Positions 32,085 through 42,084 are shown, counted from the first letter of the stretch. The stretch is 64,000 nucleotides of DNA from Sulfurifustis variabilis (GCF_002355415.1 NZ_AP014936.1:1-64000); one strand, 5' to 3'. The notes: generated by a model not told the origin, from the letters alone. Translations and numbers: made by a program.

Positions 32085-32582
32085 ATGCTCGCAACTTTCC
32101 TCCGAATCTGTCTGCTCCGCGCCAACCCGCAGGACCTCCCCGCGTCGAACGGCCTGCTCGCGCTCGCCCTGCTCGCCCACGTGGCGGCCGACGTGCTGAG
32201 CTTGCGTGGCATGGTCGATCTGCGAGCCGCACTGCAGGCGGGGGTGGTCGACACCGTCCTGCTCGTCGCGCTTGCCCACACGGCACTGCTCCTTCGCAAC
32301 CACCCCGACCGTGCCCGCCAGACGCTGACCGCCCTGGCCGGCTGCGGAGCGCTGCTCACGCTGCTGTCGCACGCCGCGGTCACGCTGGCGCAGCCGATCG
32401 TCGCACCGCCGGTGACTGCGCTGCCCTTCATCGTCTGGTTCGTGCTGGTGTACGGCCATATCCTGCGCCACGCCCTGTCCATCGGCTTCGGTCTCGCTGC
32501 GGGTTTCGGCCTCGCGTACCTTTTCGTCTCTGTTCTCGTGACGAGCGCGTTCCTGCCGATTCCCCCGCCGGAGCCAGTGTGA
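32085..32582 (+). CDS. Multi-pass membrane protein coupled to mpl
   Basis: Not recognised. The 165-residue protein has four or five hydrophobic segments: about 20-35 (GLLALALLAHVAADVL), 50-70, 83-108, 112-132 and 138-155, and no charged catalytic motif. ATG at 32085 is used because an upstream in-frame ATG at 32058 lies inside the -10-like TACAAT (32054-32059). Its TGA overlaps the mpl ATG, so it is translated with mpl and perhaps the Lon-N protein. A role near the cell envelope is an inference from context and topology only. Confidence 0.75.
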   Translation: MLATFLRICLLRANPQDLPASNGLLALALLAHVAADVLSLRGMVDLRAALQAGVVDTVLLVALAHTALLLRNHPDRARQTLTALAGCGALLTLLSHAAVTLAQPIVAPPVTALPFIVWFVLVYGHILRHALSIGFGLAAGFGLAYLFVSVLVTSAFLPIPPPEPV

Positions 32583-33937
32583 TGCACGTCCATATTCTCG
32601 GTATCGGCGGCACGTTCATGGCCGGCGTCGCGCTGCTCGCACGCGCCCTGGGGCATCGCGTGACCGGTTCGGACAAGGGTCTCTACCCGCCGATGAGCAC
32701 GCAGCTCCAGGAGCAGGGCGTCGAGGTGCGGGAGGGTTACGAGCCCTCGCACCTCGATCCGCGCCCGGATTCGGTCGTCATCGGCAATGCGCTGTCGCGC
32801 GGCAATGCCCTGGTGGAAGCGGTGCTCGACGCGGACATCCCCTACACGTCCGGCGCGCAGTGGGTCGCCGAGCACGCGCTGGCCGGACGCTGGACGCTTG
32901 CCGTCGCCGGCACGCACGGCAAGACCACGACCTCGGCGATGCTCGCCTGGATCCTCGAGTACGCGGGCTTGAAGCCCGGCTTCCTGATCGGCGGTGTGCC
33001 AACGAACTTCGGTATCTCGGCGCGCCTCGGCGAGGGACGCCACTTCGTCATCGAGGCCGATGAGTACGACACCGCGTTTTTCGACAAGCGTTCGAAGTTC
33101 GTGCATTACCGTCCGCGCACGGCCGTGCTCAACAATCTCGAGTACGACCATGCGGATATCTTTCCCGACCTCGATTCGATCAAGCGTCAGTTCCATCATT
33201 TGGTCCGCACCGTTCCGCCGAGCGGGCGGCTTGTCGTGAACGCGGCCGACGCGAACCTCCGCGACGTGCTCGAAGCGGGATGCTGGACGCCCGTCGAGCG
33301 CTTCGGAGGGGAGAGCGAATGGCGTGCGGAGCTCATCGAAGCGGACGGCTCGCGCTTTCGGGTGGTGCATCGCGGTAACCCGGCGGGCGAAGTGCGTTGG
33401 CGGCTTTACGGTGCCTACAACGTGGACAACGCCCTCGCGGCACTCGCTGCCGCCCACCACGCGGGCGTGCCGGTCGATCGCGGCTGCGCGGCGCTGACCG
33501 CGTTCCAGAACGCGCGCCGACGGCTCGAGGTTCGCGGAGAGGCGAACGGCGTCACGGTGTACGACGACTTTGCGCACCATCCGACCGCGATCCGCCTGAC
33601 CCTCGAGGCACTGCGCCAGCGGGTGGGCGACGCGCGACTGATAGCGGTGCTCGAACCGCGCTCCAACACGATGCGGCTCGGCGTACACCGCGATACGCTC
33701 GGTCCGGCGCTCGTGCTCGCCGACCGGGTCTATCTCTTCCGGCCGAACGATCTCACCTGGAACCTGGAGCGCGTCACCAGGACGCTCGACGGACGCGGGC
33801 GCGTGCTCGATTCGGTCGCCGCGATCATCGATGCGCTCGCTGCCGAACTGCGGCCCGGCGATCATGTGCTCGTCATGAGCAACGGCGGGTTCGAGAACCT
33901 GCACGCCCGGCTGCTCGACCGCCTGGGGGGCTCGTGA
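32582..33937 (+). CDS. mpl: UDP-MurNAc:tripeptide ligase Mpl
   Basis: Mpl attaches the recovered murein tripeptide to UDP-N-acetylmuramic acid in cell-wall recycling. The 451-residue Mur ligase has the N-terminal HILGIGGTFMAGVALLA nucleotide fold, the ATP-binding loop AGTHGKTTTSAM (about 109-120), central-domain IEADEYDTAF and C-terminal VYDDFAHHPTAI. The ATG follows the previous gene's stop by overlap (TGATG), which fixes the start. Near mltA it forms part of a peptidoglycan-turnover neighbourhood. Confidence 0.96.
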   Translation: MHVHILGIGGTFMAGVALLARALGHRVTGSDKGLYPPMSTQLQEQGVEVREGYEPSHLDPRPDSVVIGNALSRGNALVEAVLDADIPYTSGAQWVAEHALAGRWTLAVAGTHGKTTTSAMLAWILEYAGLKPGFLIGGVPTNFGISARLGEGRHFVIEADEYDTAFFDKRSKFVHYRPRTAVLNNLEYDHADIFPDLDSIKRQFHHLVRTVPPSGRLVVNAADANLRDVLEAGCWTPVERFGGESEWRAELIEADGSRFRVVHRGNPAGEVRWRLYGAYNVDNALAALAAAHHAGVPVDRGCAALTAFQNARRRLEVRGEANGVTVYDDFAHHPTAIRLTLEALRQRVGDARLIAVLEPRSNTMRLGVHRDTLGPALVLADRVYLFRPNDLTWNLERVTRTLDGRGRVLDSVAAIIDALAAELRPGDHVLVMSNGGFENLHARLLDRLGGS

Positions 33938-34521
33938 CGTCCGAGCTGCCCATTTTCCCGCTGAATGCGGTGCTGTTTCCGGGCGGACGCCTGGCCGTGC
34001 GGGTGTTCGAGAAGCGTTACGTCGACATGGTGACCCGCTGCATGAAAAGCGACCGACCGTTCGGCGTGTGCCTGATCAAGAAGGGCGAGGAGGTCGGGGC
34101 GGCCGCGGAGCCGCATCCCATCGGCACGCTCGTACAGGTGGCGCATTGCGACATGGACCAGCCGGGCATCCTCGAGGTCGTCGCGCGAGGCACCGGGCGC
34201 ATTCGCTTAAACGGCACGCACACCCAGCCCGACCAGCTCGTGCTCGCGGAGGTCGAGACGCTGCCGGAGGGCGAGGTTCCTGTTCCGGAACGGCACGGGC
34301 GGCTCGTCGAGGTGCTGAAGCAGGTGCTGAAGCAGGTGGGCGACGAGGCGTGGTTTCCACCGGCGCGATTCGACGACGCCGGCTGGCTGGCGGGTCGGCT
34401 GACGGAGCTTCTCCCGCTGCCGCTCGGCCTCAAGCAGGCGCTGCTCGAGCTCGACGACCCGGTGGCCCGCCTGGACGTGCTCGCCGAGTTGTTTCCGACC
34501 CCGCCGGGCGGAAACGCGTAG
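33934..34521 (+). CDS. Lon N-terminal substrate-binding domain protein
   Basis: A 195-residue stand-alone LON substrate-binding domain, without the ATPase and protease parts of Lon. It shows the family start LPIFPLNAVLFPGGRLAVRVFEKRY, with the LPLF-like motif and conserved aromatic and arginine residues, then VCLIKKGEEVG. The GTG start overlaps the mpl stop as GTGA, which fixes it. Stand-alone forms are common in proteobacteria and their role is not established; sequestering or presenting misfolded substrates is a guess. Confidence 0.88.
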   Translation: MTSELPIFPLNAVLFPGGRLAVRVFEKRYVDMVTRCMKSDRPFGVCLIKKGEEVGAAAEPHPIGTLVQVAHCDMDQPGILEVVARGTGRIRLNGTHTQPDQLVLAEVETLPEGEVPVPERHGRLVEVLKQVLKQVGDEAWFPPARFDDAGWLAGRLTELLPLPLGLKQALLELDDPVARLDVLAELFPTPPGGNA

Positions 34522-34584
34522 GTCGTTGCGCCGCTGCCGATTCTGCACTAGGCTCCCCGCCGCTGACCTCCCCAGAGCTCGCGC

Positions 34585-35232
34585 ATGAAGAGACTTCTCG
34601 CCTTGACGGTATCGCTGCTCGTGCTGGCCCCCGTTCTGGCCTTCGGCGGTTTCGAGGAAGGCAGACACTACGCGGAGGTGCCCTTCCCGCAGCCGGTCGA
34701 GACGGGCAAGCAGATCGAGGTCCGGGAGTTCTTCTGGTACGGCTGTCCGCACTGCTACACGCTCGAGCCCGCGCTGAACAGATGGCTGAGCAGGAAACCC
34801 GCCAACGTCGCCTTCGTCCGCACCCCCGGCACGGCCCAGCGCTGGCTGACCCATGCCCAGGCCTTCTATGCCTTCGAGGCCCTCGGCGTGACCGAACGGC
34901 TGCACCCGGCTTTCTTCGAAGCCGTCCAGCGTGGCAAGCCACGGCTGGACGACGAGCAAAGCCTGGTGCAGTTCGTGAAGGAGCACGGGGTCGATCCGGC
35001 CAAGTTCCGCGAGGCGTTCGCTTCCTTCGGGGTGCGCCTGAACGTTGAAAAGGCAAAGCGCCTCAACGAGGCGTACGGCATCAATTCCGTCCCGACGATC
35101 ACGGTGGACGGCAAATACGTGACGAGCCCCTCGCTGGCCGGCGGCGAGGAGGCGGTCTTCAAGGTCATCGAGTTCCTCGTCCAGAAGGCCGCCCGCGAGA
35201 GAGCGTCCGCCCGAGGCTCCGCCCGGCCCTGA
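34585..35232 (+). CDS. dsbA: Thiol:disulfide interchange protein DsbA
   Basis: Periplasmic oxidase that introduces disulfide bonds into exported proteins. The 215-residue protein has a signal peptide (about 1-20, MKRLLALTVSLLVLAPVLAF), the active site CPHC at Cys54-Cys57 in FFWYGCPHCYTLE, and the cis-proline loop SVPTITV. The size and helical insertion match DsbA. It stands alone between the mpl unit and sucA. Its pilus or cytochrome clients are an inference from general knowledge. Confidence 0.95.
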   Translation: MKRLLALTVSLLVLAPVLAFGGFEEGRHYAEVPFPQPVETGKQIEVREFFWYGCPHCYTLEPALNRWLSRKPANVAFVRTPGTAQRWLTHAQAFYAFEALGVTERLHPAFFEAVQRGKPRLDDEQSLVQFVKEHGVDPAKFREAFASFGVRLNVEKAKRLNEAYGINSVPTITVDGKYVTSPSLAGGEEAVFKVIEFLVQKAARERASARGSARP

Positions 35233-35263
35233 TCCCGCCGTTTTATCCCCACCCGCGGTCGCG

Positions 35264-35292
35264 TTTAAGGTGCTCCGCGGGGCGGATATACT
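35264..35292 (+). promoter_or_regulatory. Candidate sucA promoter
   Basis: TATACT (35287-35292, 5 of 6) with a weak TTTAAG -35 (35264-35269) at 17 bp spacing, 38 bases before the sucA start. The dsbA-sucA gap of 97 bp is relatively T-rich here, consistent with the promoter of the sucA-sucB-lpd operon. Confidence 0.5.
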
Positions 35293-35329
35293 TTAATTCA
35301 AGGCCCACCACCCGCATTTCTGCGGAGTC

Positions 35330-38176
35330 ATGCACGATCTCGCGAAGGACAGGAGTTTCCGCGCGCTGTGGAGCACCTCGCATCTCGGGGGTGCCAATGC
35401 CGCGTACCTCGAAGCGCTTTACGATCTCTACCTGAACGACCCCACCGCGATCGACCCGGCCTGGCGCGCCTACTTCGACGGCCTGCCGCGTGTCGACGGC
35501 CAGACGACCGAGGTCTCCCATTCGATCGTGCGGGATGCCTTCCGGCGCATCGGAAGGGAGGCGGCGCCCGCGCCTGCCGCCGTGCCAGCACCGGTTGCCG
35601 CCGACCAGGAACGCAAGCAGGTCCGGGTCCTGCAGCTCATCAACGCCTATCGGTTCCGCGGGCACCAGCGTGCCCGGCTCGATCCGCTCGAGCTCTGGGA
35701 GCGCCCGAAGGCACCCGATCTCGATTTGCACTACCACGGGCTGACGGCCGGCGACCTCGACACGGTCTTCGAAACCGGTTCGCTGGTCGGCCCGCGGCGG
35801 GCACCGCTTCGCGAAATCCTGGACATCCTCACGCGCACGTACTGCGGGACGATCGGCGCGGAGTACATGCACATTACCGACACCGCCGAGAAGCGCTGGT
35901 TGCAGAGCTGCCTGGAGAGCGTCCGGGGCGTGCCCGCCTATCCGGCCGAGGTGAAGCGACGCCTGCTCGAGCGGCTGACCGCGGCCGAGGGGCTCGAGCG
36001 CTACCTGCACGCCAAGTATGTCGGCCAGAAGCGCTTTTCGCTCGAGGGCGCGGAGAGCCTGATTGCCCTGCTCGAGGAGCTGGTACAGCGCAGCGGCTCC
36101 TACGGCATGAAAGAGGTGGTGATGGGAATGGCCCATCGCGGCCGGCTGAACGTGCTGGTCAACCTCATGGGCAAGACACCCGCGGAACTGTTCCTCGAGT
36201 TCGAGGGCAAGGCCCGTGGCAGCGGCAACGGCACCGGGGACGTGAAGTACCATCTGGGTTTCTCGTCCGACGTCCAGACCCCCGGAGGCCAGGTGCACCT
36301 CGCCCTCGCCTTCAATCCGTCGCACCTCGAGATCGTCGGGCCCGTGGTGCAAGGTTCCGTACGCGCGCGCCAGGAGCGGCTCAGGGACAAGTACGGCGTG
36401 CGCGTGCTGCCGATCGTGATCCACGGCGACGCGGCGTTCGCGGGCCAGGGCGTGGTGATGGAAACCTTCAACATGTCCCAGCTGCGCGGGTACTCGGCCA
36501 AGGGCACGGTCCACGTGATCGTGAACAACCAGATCGGCTTCACCACCAGCCTCCAGCAGGACGCACGCTCGACGCTTTACGCCTCGGACGTCGCGAAGAT
36601 GGTCAACGCGCCGATCCTGCACGTGAACGCCGACGACCCGGAGGCGGTGCTGTTCGTTGCGGAGATCGCACTCGATTACCGCATGACCTTCCACAAGGAC
36701 GTGATCATCGATCTGATCGGTTACCGGCGGCACGGGCACAGCGAAGCGGACGAACCCTCCGTCACCCAGCCGGCCATGTACCGTCGCATCCGCAGCCTGC
36801 CGACCGCGCGGGAGCGCTACGCGTCCGAGCTCGTGGCGCAGGGCGTGCTCGACGAGGCGGGCGTGGAGGCCCAGGTGAGCTCCTATCGGAACGCCCTCGA
36901 CGCCGGCGCCTCGGTCGCGCCGAACATGGTGCCGCGCGAGCGCTCCCGCTACACCTACGGCGCCGACTGGGCGCGGTATGTGGGAAAGGCCTGCCCGGAC
37001 GCGGTGGAAACCCGGGTCCCGCGGGAGACCGTCCGCGAGCTCGTTGAGCGCATGAGCCGCCTGCCGGAGGGTTTCGAGCTCCATCCGAACGTCGCGAAGG
37101 TGTACGAGAACCGCGGCAAGATGGCGGCGGGCGCGCTGCCGCTGGATTGGGGATTCGCCGAAAACCTGGCCTACGCAAGCCTGCTTCGCGACGGCTACGC
37201 CGTCCGCATCTCGGGCCAGGATTCCGGCAGAGGCACCTTCTTTCACCGGCACGCGATCGTGTACAACCAGAAGGACGGCACGGCGTACGTGCCGCTGCGC
37301 AACCTGTATGACGAGCAGCCTCGCTTCCTCGTCATCAACTCGCTGCTCTCCGAGGAGGCGGTGCTCGCCTTCGAGTACGGCTACGCCACGACGGACCCGA
37401 AAACGATCACCGTGTGGGAGGCGCAGTTCGGGGATTTCGCGAACAACGCGCAGGTCGTGATCGACCAGTTCATCAGCGCCGGCGAGCAGAAATGGGAGCG
37501 ACTTTCCGGTCTGGTGATGTTTTTGCCGCACGGCTACGAAGGCCAGGGCCCGGAGCACTCGTCCGGGCGCCCGGAGCGCTATCTGCAGCTCTGCGCGCAG
37601 CAGAACATGACCGTCTGCATTCCGACGACTCCCGCGCAACTGTTTCATCTTCTCCGCCGGCAGATGATCCAGGAGTGCCGCAAGCCGCTCGTGGTGTTCA
37701 CCCCGAAGAGCCTGCTTCGATTGCGCCACTCTTTCAGCGCGCTGGACGACGTCACCCAGGGCGGGTTCGAAAAGATCCTGGGGGAGCCCGAGGGCATCGA
37801 GGCGGACGCGATACGGCGGGTGCTCCTCTGCGCCGGCAAGGTCTATTACGATTTGGCGGAACGCCGCCGGGAGACGGGTCGCAATGACGTGGCGATCGTT
37901 CGCGTCGAGCAGCTCTATCCCTTTCCGGCCGAGTCGCTCGCCCGCGAGCTGAAACGCTACCCCCGCGCGACGGAATTCGTGTGGTGCCAGGAGGAGCCGC
38001 GCAATCAGGGCGCCTGGTACACGACCCAGCACCGGCTGCGCGCCGCGTTGCCCAAAGGCAGGGAGGTGCAGTACGCCGGAAGACCGACTTCGGCCGCCCC
38101 TGCCGTCGGCGACTACCACCTACACTTGAAGCAGCTCCACGAGTTGCTCGACGACGCCTTCAAGCCGCTCGCGTGA
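35330..38176 (+). CDS. sucA: 2-oxoglutarate dehydrogenase E1 component
   Basis: The thiamin-diphosphate-dependent E1 subunit decarboxylates 2-oxoglutarate and transfers the succinyl group to the lipoyl arm of E2 in the TCA cycle. The 948-residue protein matches the family (E. coli 933). It starts with the E2-binding N-terminal segment ([19 protein letters not shown]) and contains [13 protein letters not shown], the cofactor motif [18 protein letters not shown] (about 366-383) and the C-terminal [18 protein letters not shown] lies very close to the ATG. sucB follows after 31 bp. Confidence 0.98.
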   Translation: MHDLAKDRSFRALWSTSHLGGANAAYLEALYDLYLNDPTAIDPAWRAYFDGLPRVDGQTTEVSHSIVRDAFRRIGREAAPAPAAVPAPVAADQERKQVRVLQLINAYRFRGHQRARLDPLELWERPKAPDLDLHYHGLTAGDLDTVFETGSLVGPRRAPLREILDILTRTYCGTIGAEYMHITDTAEKRWLQSCLESVRGVPAYPAEVKRRLLERLTAAEGLERYLHAKYVGQKRFSLEGAESLIALLEELVQRSGSYGMKEVVMGMAHRGRLNVLVNLMGKTPAELFLEFEGKARGSGNGTGDVKYHLGFSSDVQTPGGQVHLALAFNPSHLEIVGPVVQGSVRARQERLRDKYGVRVLPIVIHGDAAFAGQGVVMETFNMSQLRGYSAKGTVHVIVNNQIGFTTSLQQDARSTLYASDVAKMVNAPILHVNADDPEAVLFVAEIALDYRMTFHKDVIIDLIGYRRHGHSEADEPSVTQPAMYRRIRSLPTARERYASELVAQGVLDEAGVEAQVSSYRNALDAGASVAPNMVPRERSRYTYGADWARYVGKACPDAVETRVPRETVRELVERMSRLPEGFELHPNVAKVYENRGKMAAGALPLDWGFAENLAYASLLRDGYAVRISGQDSGRGTFFHRHAIVYNQKDGTAYVPLRNLYDEQPRFLVINSLLSEEAVLAFEYGYATTDPKTITVWEAQFGDFANNAQVVIDQFISAGEQKWERLSGLVMFLPHGYEGQGPEHSSGRPERYLQLCAQQNMTVCIPTTPAQLFHLLRRQMIQECRKPLVVFTPKSLLRLRHSFSALDDVTQGGFEKILGEPEGIEADAIRRVLLCAGKVYYDLAERRRETGRNDVAIVRVEQLYPFPAESLARELKRYPRATEFVWCQEEPRNQGAWYTTQHRLRAALPKGREVQYAGRPTSAAPAVGDYHLHLKQLHELLDDAFKPLA

Positions 38177-38207
38177 GCAACCAGGCGCCGATCACAGGAG
38201 GCGAAAC

Positions 38208-39479
38208 ATGGCGGGCGAAGTGACGGTTCCTGCGTTCCCCGAATCGGTGAGTGACGGGACGCTGGTGACATGGCGCAAGCGCGCGGGCGACGCCGTGAAG
38301 CGCGGCGACATACTCGCCGACATCGAAACCGACAAGGTCGTGTTCGAGGTACCCGCGCCGGATGACGGCGTGCTCGCGGACATAGCCGTCGCGGAAGGAT
38401 CGACCGTGGCGTCCGGTCAGGTCATCGGGCGCATCACGGCGGAAACGGCACCGAAGACCGCCAAACCGGCTGCGGCGCCGGCCCCTAAACCGACTCCCGT
38501 CCGCGTTCCCGACGCCGCGAGGAAGCCAGCGCCCGCCGAGAAGCCCGCCCCCGCCGCCATGCCCGCCGCCCGCCGGCTCGCCGCCGAGCGCGGTGTCAGC
38601 CTCGACACCGTAAGCGGCAGCGGCCGAGGCGGGCGCGTGCTGAAGGATGACGTGCTGCGGCAGACGGTGTCCGCCGAGGCCCCTCGTCCCGAGGCGGTGA
38701 AAGCGCCGGAGCGGGTGGCGCCGCTCGAGCCCGAGGCCACGGCAGCCGTCGCCGAATTGCGCGGGCTGCATCCGGGCGAGCGCCCCGAGCGCCGGGTCGC
38801 GATGACGCGCCTGCGCGCGCGCATCGCCGAGCGCCTCGTCGAAGCGCAACGCACCGCGGCGATGCTGACGACCTTCAACGAGGTCAACATGCAGCCCGTC
38901 ACCGATCTGCGCAATCGCTATCGCGAGCGCTTCGAGAAGCAGCACGGGATCCGGCTCGGCTTCATGTCGTTCTTCGTCACCGCCGCCGTCGAGGCGCTGA
39001 AGCGCTTTCCCGAGGTGAACGCCTCGATCGACGGACGGGATATCGTTTACCACGGCTACTACGACGTCGGCATCGCGGTCGCCTCGCCGCGCGGGCTCGT
39101 AGTGCCGGTGCTGCGTGACGCCGATCGTCTGGACATGGCCGGCATCGAGGCGCGCATCAAGGAGTATGCCGACAAGGCGCAGGCGGGAACGCTCGCTATC
39201 GACGAGATCACGGGCGGCACGTTCACCATCACCAACGGCGGCGTGTTCGGGTCGCTGCTGTCCACGCCGATCCTCAACCCGCCGCAAAGCGCGATCCTCG
39301 GCATGCACCGCGTGCAGGAGCGGCCGGTCGCGGAGAACGGACAGGTTGTGATCCGCCCCATGATGTATGTCGCGCTCTCCTACGACCATCGGTTGATCGA
39401 CGGCCGAGAGGCGGTGCGCTTTCTCATCACGATCAAAGAGCTCATCGAAGATCCCGCGCGCCTGCTCCTCGGCGTGTAG
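38208..39479 (+). CDS. sucB: 2-oxoglutarate dehydrogenase E2 component
   Basis: Dihydrolipoamide succinyltransferase core of the 2-oxoglutarate dehydrogenase complex. Domain order in 423 residues: lipoyl domain with Lys43 in [11 protein letters not shown], a proline/alanine/lysine-rich hinge (about 82-118), the E1/E3-binding domain ([20 protein letters not shown]), a second linker, and the catalytic domain with the His/Asp motif [13 protein letters not shown] strong AGGAGG precedes the ATG. One lipoyl domain is the usual number for SucB. Confidence 0.98.
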   Translation: MAGEVTVPAFPESVSDGTLVTWRKRAGDAVKRGDILADIETDKVVFEVPAPDDGVLADIAVAEGSTVASGQVIGRITAETAPKTAKPAAAPAPKPTPVRVPDAARKPAPAEKPAPAAMPAARRLAAERGVSLDTVSGSGRGGRVLKDDVLRQTVSAEAPRPEAVKAPERVAPLEPEATAAVAELRGLHPGERPERRVAMTRLRARIAERLVEAQRTAAMLTTFNEVNMQPVTDLRNRYRERFEKQHGIRLGFMSFFVTAAVEALKRFPEVNASIDGRDIVYHGYYDVGIAVASPRGLVVPVLRDADRLDMAGIEARIKEYADKAQAGTLAIDEITGGTFTITNGGVFGSLLSTPILNPPQSAILGMHRVQERPVAENGQVVIRPMMYVALSYDHRLIDGREAVRFLITIKELIEDPARLLLGV

Positions 39480-39572
39480 GCAACGCGCAGCGCCCGCGCG
39501 CCAGGCCGCGCCTTCCGCCGGCTGCGCATCACGGATCGCGCCGAACCGGGGCGGCTCCGAAGGGGGAATACC

Positions 39573-41024
39573 ATGGCAGACCGTTTTGACGTGGTGGTAA
39601 TCGGCGGGGGGCCGGCGGGTTACGTCGCCGCGATTCGCTGCGCACAGCTCGGCATGCGGGTCGCCTGCGTCGACAACTGGCGCGACGGAAAGGACCAACC
39701 GGTCCTCGGCGGTACGTGCCTCAACGTCGGCTGCATCCCCTCCAAGGCGCTGCTTGAGTCCTCGGAGCTCTATGCGTTGGCGCGCACGCAGATGGCCGGG
39801 CACGGCGTCAGGCTAGCGGGCGTGGAACTGGACCTTCCCGCGATGATGGCGCACAAGGAACGGGTCACGCGTGATCTCACATCCGGCGTGGCGACGCTGT
39901 TCCGTGCACACGACATCGCGTGGGTGCCCGGGACCGGACGGCTGCTCGCGCACCGGCAGGTGGAAGTAACGGGCCACGACGACGCGAAGCGCGTGCTGGC
40001 CGCCGAGCACGTGATCCTCGCGAGCGGTTCGTCGCCGACCTCGATCGGCGTCGCTCCTCTGTCTGCCGATCGCGTGGTCGATTCGACGGGCGCTCTCGCG
40101 TTCGATTCCGTGCCGCCGCGGCTCGGCGTCATCGGCGCGGGCGTCATCGGCCTCGAGCTCGGCAGCGTGTGGCGGCGCCTCGGGAGCGAGGTCGTGCTGC
40201 TGGAGGCCCAAGAGCGTTTCCTGACGATGGTCGACGGCCAGATCGCGCGCGAGGCGATGAAACAGTTCACCGCCCAGGGCCTCGACATACGGCTCGGTGC
40301 GCGAGTGCGCGGCTCGCGCACCGAAACCAAGAGCGTCGTCGTCGACTATCAGGACGCGAACGGGGACCACACACTCGAGGTCGACCGCCTGGTGGTCGCC
40401 GTCGGGAGGCGGCCGAACACAAGGGGGCTCTGCGCGGAGGACGTGACGCTGCTGCTCGACGAGTGGGGCTTCGTGCATGTAGACGAGCAGTGCCGTACCA
40501 ACTTGCCGGGCGTCTACGCAATCGGCGACGTGGTACGCGGACCGATGCTCGCGCACAAGGGTATGGAGGAAGGGATCATGGTCGCCGAGGCGATCGCCGG
40601 GCACGCGGCGCAGGTCAACTACGAGGTGATTCCGTCGGTCATCTACACCGCTCCCGAAATCGCCTGGGCGGGGAAGACGGAGGAACGCCTGAAGAGCGAG
40701 GGAATCGGCTACCGCGTGGGCAGCTTCCCGTTCGCCGCAAACGGACGAGCGAAGGCGATGAGCGCCACCGCCGGGCTGGTGAAGATACTCGCCGACGCCG
40801 AGACCGATCGCGTGCTCGGCGTGCACATGGTTGGACCGCACTGCTCGGAGCTCATCGCGCTCGGGGTCATGGCGCTCGAGTTCGGCGCGAGCAGCGAGGA
40901 CCTCGCGCTGACCATCTTCGCGCACCCGAGCCTTTCGGAGGTCTTCCATGAGGCCGCGCTCGCGGTCGGGGGGCAGCCGATCCACGTGGCGCGACCGGTG
41001 AGGAGATCGGCGCGGGCGGGGTAG
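39573..41024 (+). CDS. lpdA: Dihydrolipoyl dehydrogenase (E3)
   Basis: FAD flavoprotein that reoxidises dihydrolipoamide and passes electrons to NAD+. The 483-residue protein has the N-terminal FAD site VVVIGGGPAGYVAA, redox disulfide Cys49-Cys54 in GGTCLNVGCIPSK, an NAD site LGVIGAGVIGLELGSVW, the second FAD segment YAIGDVVRGPMLAHKG and the C-terminal catalytic HPSLSE with His-Glu. A 93-bp gap separates it from sucB. Its place third in the operon assigns it to this complex, but the same protein may serve other 2-oxoacid dehydrogenases. Confidence 0.97.
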   Translation: MADRFDVVVIGGGPAGYVAAIRCAQLGMRVACVDNWRDGKDQPVLGGTCLNVGCIPSKALLESSELYALARTQMAGHGVRLAGVELDLPAMMAHKERVTRDLTSGVATLFRAHDIAWVPGTGRLLAHRQVEVTGHDDAKRVLAAEHVILASGSSPTSIGVAPLSADRVVDSTGALAFDSVPPRLGVIGAGVIGLELGSVWRRLGSEVVLLEAQERFLTMVDGQIAREAMKQFTAQGLDIRLGARVRGSRTETKSVVVDYQDANGDHTLEVDRLVVAVGRRPNTRGLCAEDVTLLLDEWGFVHVDEQCRTNLPGVYAIGDVVRGPMLAHKGMEEGIMVAEAIAGHAAQVNYEVIPSVIYTAPEIAWAGKTEERLKSEGIGYRVGSFPFAANGRAKAMSATAGLVKILADAETDRVLGVHMVGPHCSELIALGVMALEFGASSEDLALTIFAHPSLSEVFHEAALAVGGQPIHVARPVRRSARAG

Positions 41025-41210
41025 GCGGAGGGGTTTTGTCGCGAAAGACACCCGACGAATCGGTGCGCCGCCGCACGTTCGCGATGACGCCCGCGATGGG
41101 ACTGGCCGCCGGCGCGGATGGCACTTCGGGGCGAGCGTGCCCAGGCGCCTGGCCCAACGTCGCTCCCGGCGATCCTGAGTCGAATCTCGGGCGAGCGGGC
41201 AGAAGAGGGT

Positions 41211-41287
41211 TGGCGCGCCCTAGAGGATTCGAACCTCTGACCTTCGGCTCCGGAGGCCGACGCTCTATCCAGCTGAGCTAAGGGCGC
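41211..41287 (-). tRNA. tRNA-Arg (anticodon CCG)
   Basis: The minus strand folds into a complete cloverleaf: acceptor GCGCCCT with AGGGCGC, D arm GCTC/GAGC, anticodon stem TCGGC/GCCGA around loop CTCCGGA (anticodon CCG, reading CGG), a five-base variable loop and T arm AGAGG/CCTCT with TTCGAAT. The discriminator G is followed by encoded CCA (41211-41213). All stems are fully paired. Acceptor plus anticodon identify arginine. Confidence 0.97.
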
Positions 41288-41453
41288 GTAGTTCTGACAA
41301 TCCCCCGCGCGGGTTTCTTGGGCGGCGGCTCATTGGTCAGAGCCTGAACGGAACCTGGCGCCCGTGGGGACGGTGAACGGGGATTTCCCCGCTTTCCGGG
41401 CCGAGACCGGGGCAAGGCCGGGCCGCAAGGATACCCGCGTCGGCCCGCACCGT

Positions 41454-41485
41454 CCATGATCTTGGACGTTCTTTTCCGATCATGG
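41454..41485. promoter_or_regulatory. Operator-like inverted repeat before cytochrome c gene
   Basis: CCATGATC (41454-41461) and GATCATGG (41478-41485) are perfect 8-bp inverted arms around a 16-bp spacer. The repeat ends eight bases before the -10 box and covers the place of the -35 hexamer, where no good match exists. This layout suits an activator or repressor site rather than an RNA hairpin, because it lies upstream of the predicted transcription start. Confidence 0.5.
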
Positions 41486-41493
41486 AGTTCGGC

Positions 41494-41499
41494 TATACT
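41494..41499 (+). promoter_or_regulatory. -10 element TATACT before cytochrome c gene
   Basis: TATACT lies 78 bases before the cytochrome start codon and just after the inverted repeat. No standard -35 is visible, which suggests activator dependence. Confidence 0.5.
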
Positions 41500-41577
41500 A
41501 AGCCGCGTTTTTTGGGGTCCGCCCTTGGGGCGGAGCGGACAAATTCGGCTTTACAGACATCGAAGAAGGTTCAAGCA

Positions 41578-42066
41578 ATGAGCGATCGCGAGTTTCTGAA
41601 GTTTTTCTCCGGGCTGATGGGTGCGCTGGTCGTGCTGACCGTCGTGCTGTTCGTGCTCGCCCGGATCATCGGCGGGGGTGCCGAGCAGGACGCTGCCACG
41701 GCCGAAGCGCAGGCGGTAGCGGAGCGCATCCGCCCGATCGGCGAGGTCGCGGTCGGACAGGCACCGCAGCCCTCGGGAATGAGCCTGATCGCCACGGCGA
41801 ACGCCGCGGCCGGCGACAAGGGCAAGCAGGTTTACGACACTGCCTGTGCCGCGTGCCACGCCGCGGGCGTGGCCGGCGCACCAAAGCTCGGCGACAAGTC
41901 GGCGTGGAAGCCCCGGATCGCGCAGGGCAACGATACGCTGTACACGCACGCGATTAAGGGTTTCCAGGGGAAGACCGGGTTCATGCCACCCAAGGGCGGC
42001 AACGCGAGCCTGGCTGACGCCGACGTGAAGGCGGCGGTCGACTTCATGGTTGCCCAATCCAAGTAA
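41578..42066 (+). CDS. Membrane-anchored c-type cytochrome (cytochrome c5 family)
   Basis: A 162-residue mono-haem cytochrome. It has an uncleaved-looking N-terminal membrane helix (about 12-32, GLMGALVVLTVVLFVLARI), a linker, and a class I cytochrome domain with haem motif CAACH (Cys90, Cys93, His94) and probable axial Met136 in GFMPPKGG, typical of the c5 family. The electron-transfer domain should face the periplasm. The ATG at 41578 is supported by GAAGG upstream; an open frame from 41482 starts before the promoter box and is rejected. It is a single-gene unit ended by a strong terminator. Confidence 0.92.
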   Translation: MSDREFLKFFSGLMGALVVLTVVLFVLARIIGGGAEQDAATAEAQAVAERIRPIGEVAVGQAPQPSGMSLIATANAAAGDKGKQVYDTACAACHAAGVAGAPKLGDKSAWKPRIAQGNDTLYTHAIKGFQGKTGFMPPKGGNASLADADVKAAVDFMVAQSK

Positions 42067-42084
42067 GGCGGGGCGGCGACGAGA

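Larger units (their letters stand above)
41025..41577. other. Non-coding stretch with tRNA-Arg and cytochrome promoter region
   Basis: Between lpdA and the cytochrome gene lie the tRNA-Arg gene (minus strand), an operator-like inverted repeat and a TATACT box, described separately. The 41025-41210 and 41288-41453 segments are GC-rich and I see no gene, terminator or repeat in them. A short open frame at 41036-41281 runs into the tRNA and is not counted as a gene. Confidence 0.6.

Noticed and set aside
35243-38119. Open frame of about 958 codons antisense to sucA
   Set aside because: Same GC-driven shadow effect; sucA on the plus strand has full domain and active-site support.
41036-41281. 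Possible 81-residue protein after lpdA
   Set aside because: It runs through most of the tRNA-Arg gene, has no ribosome site and no recognisable sequence.
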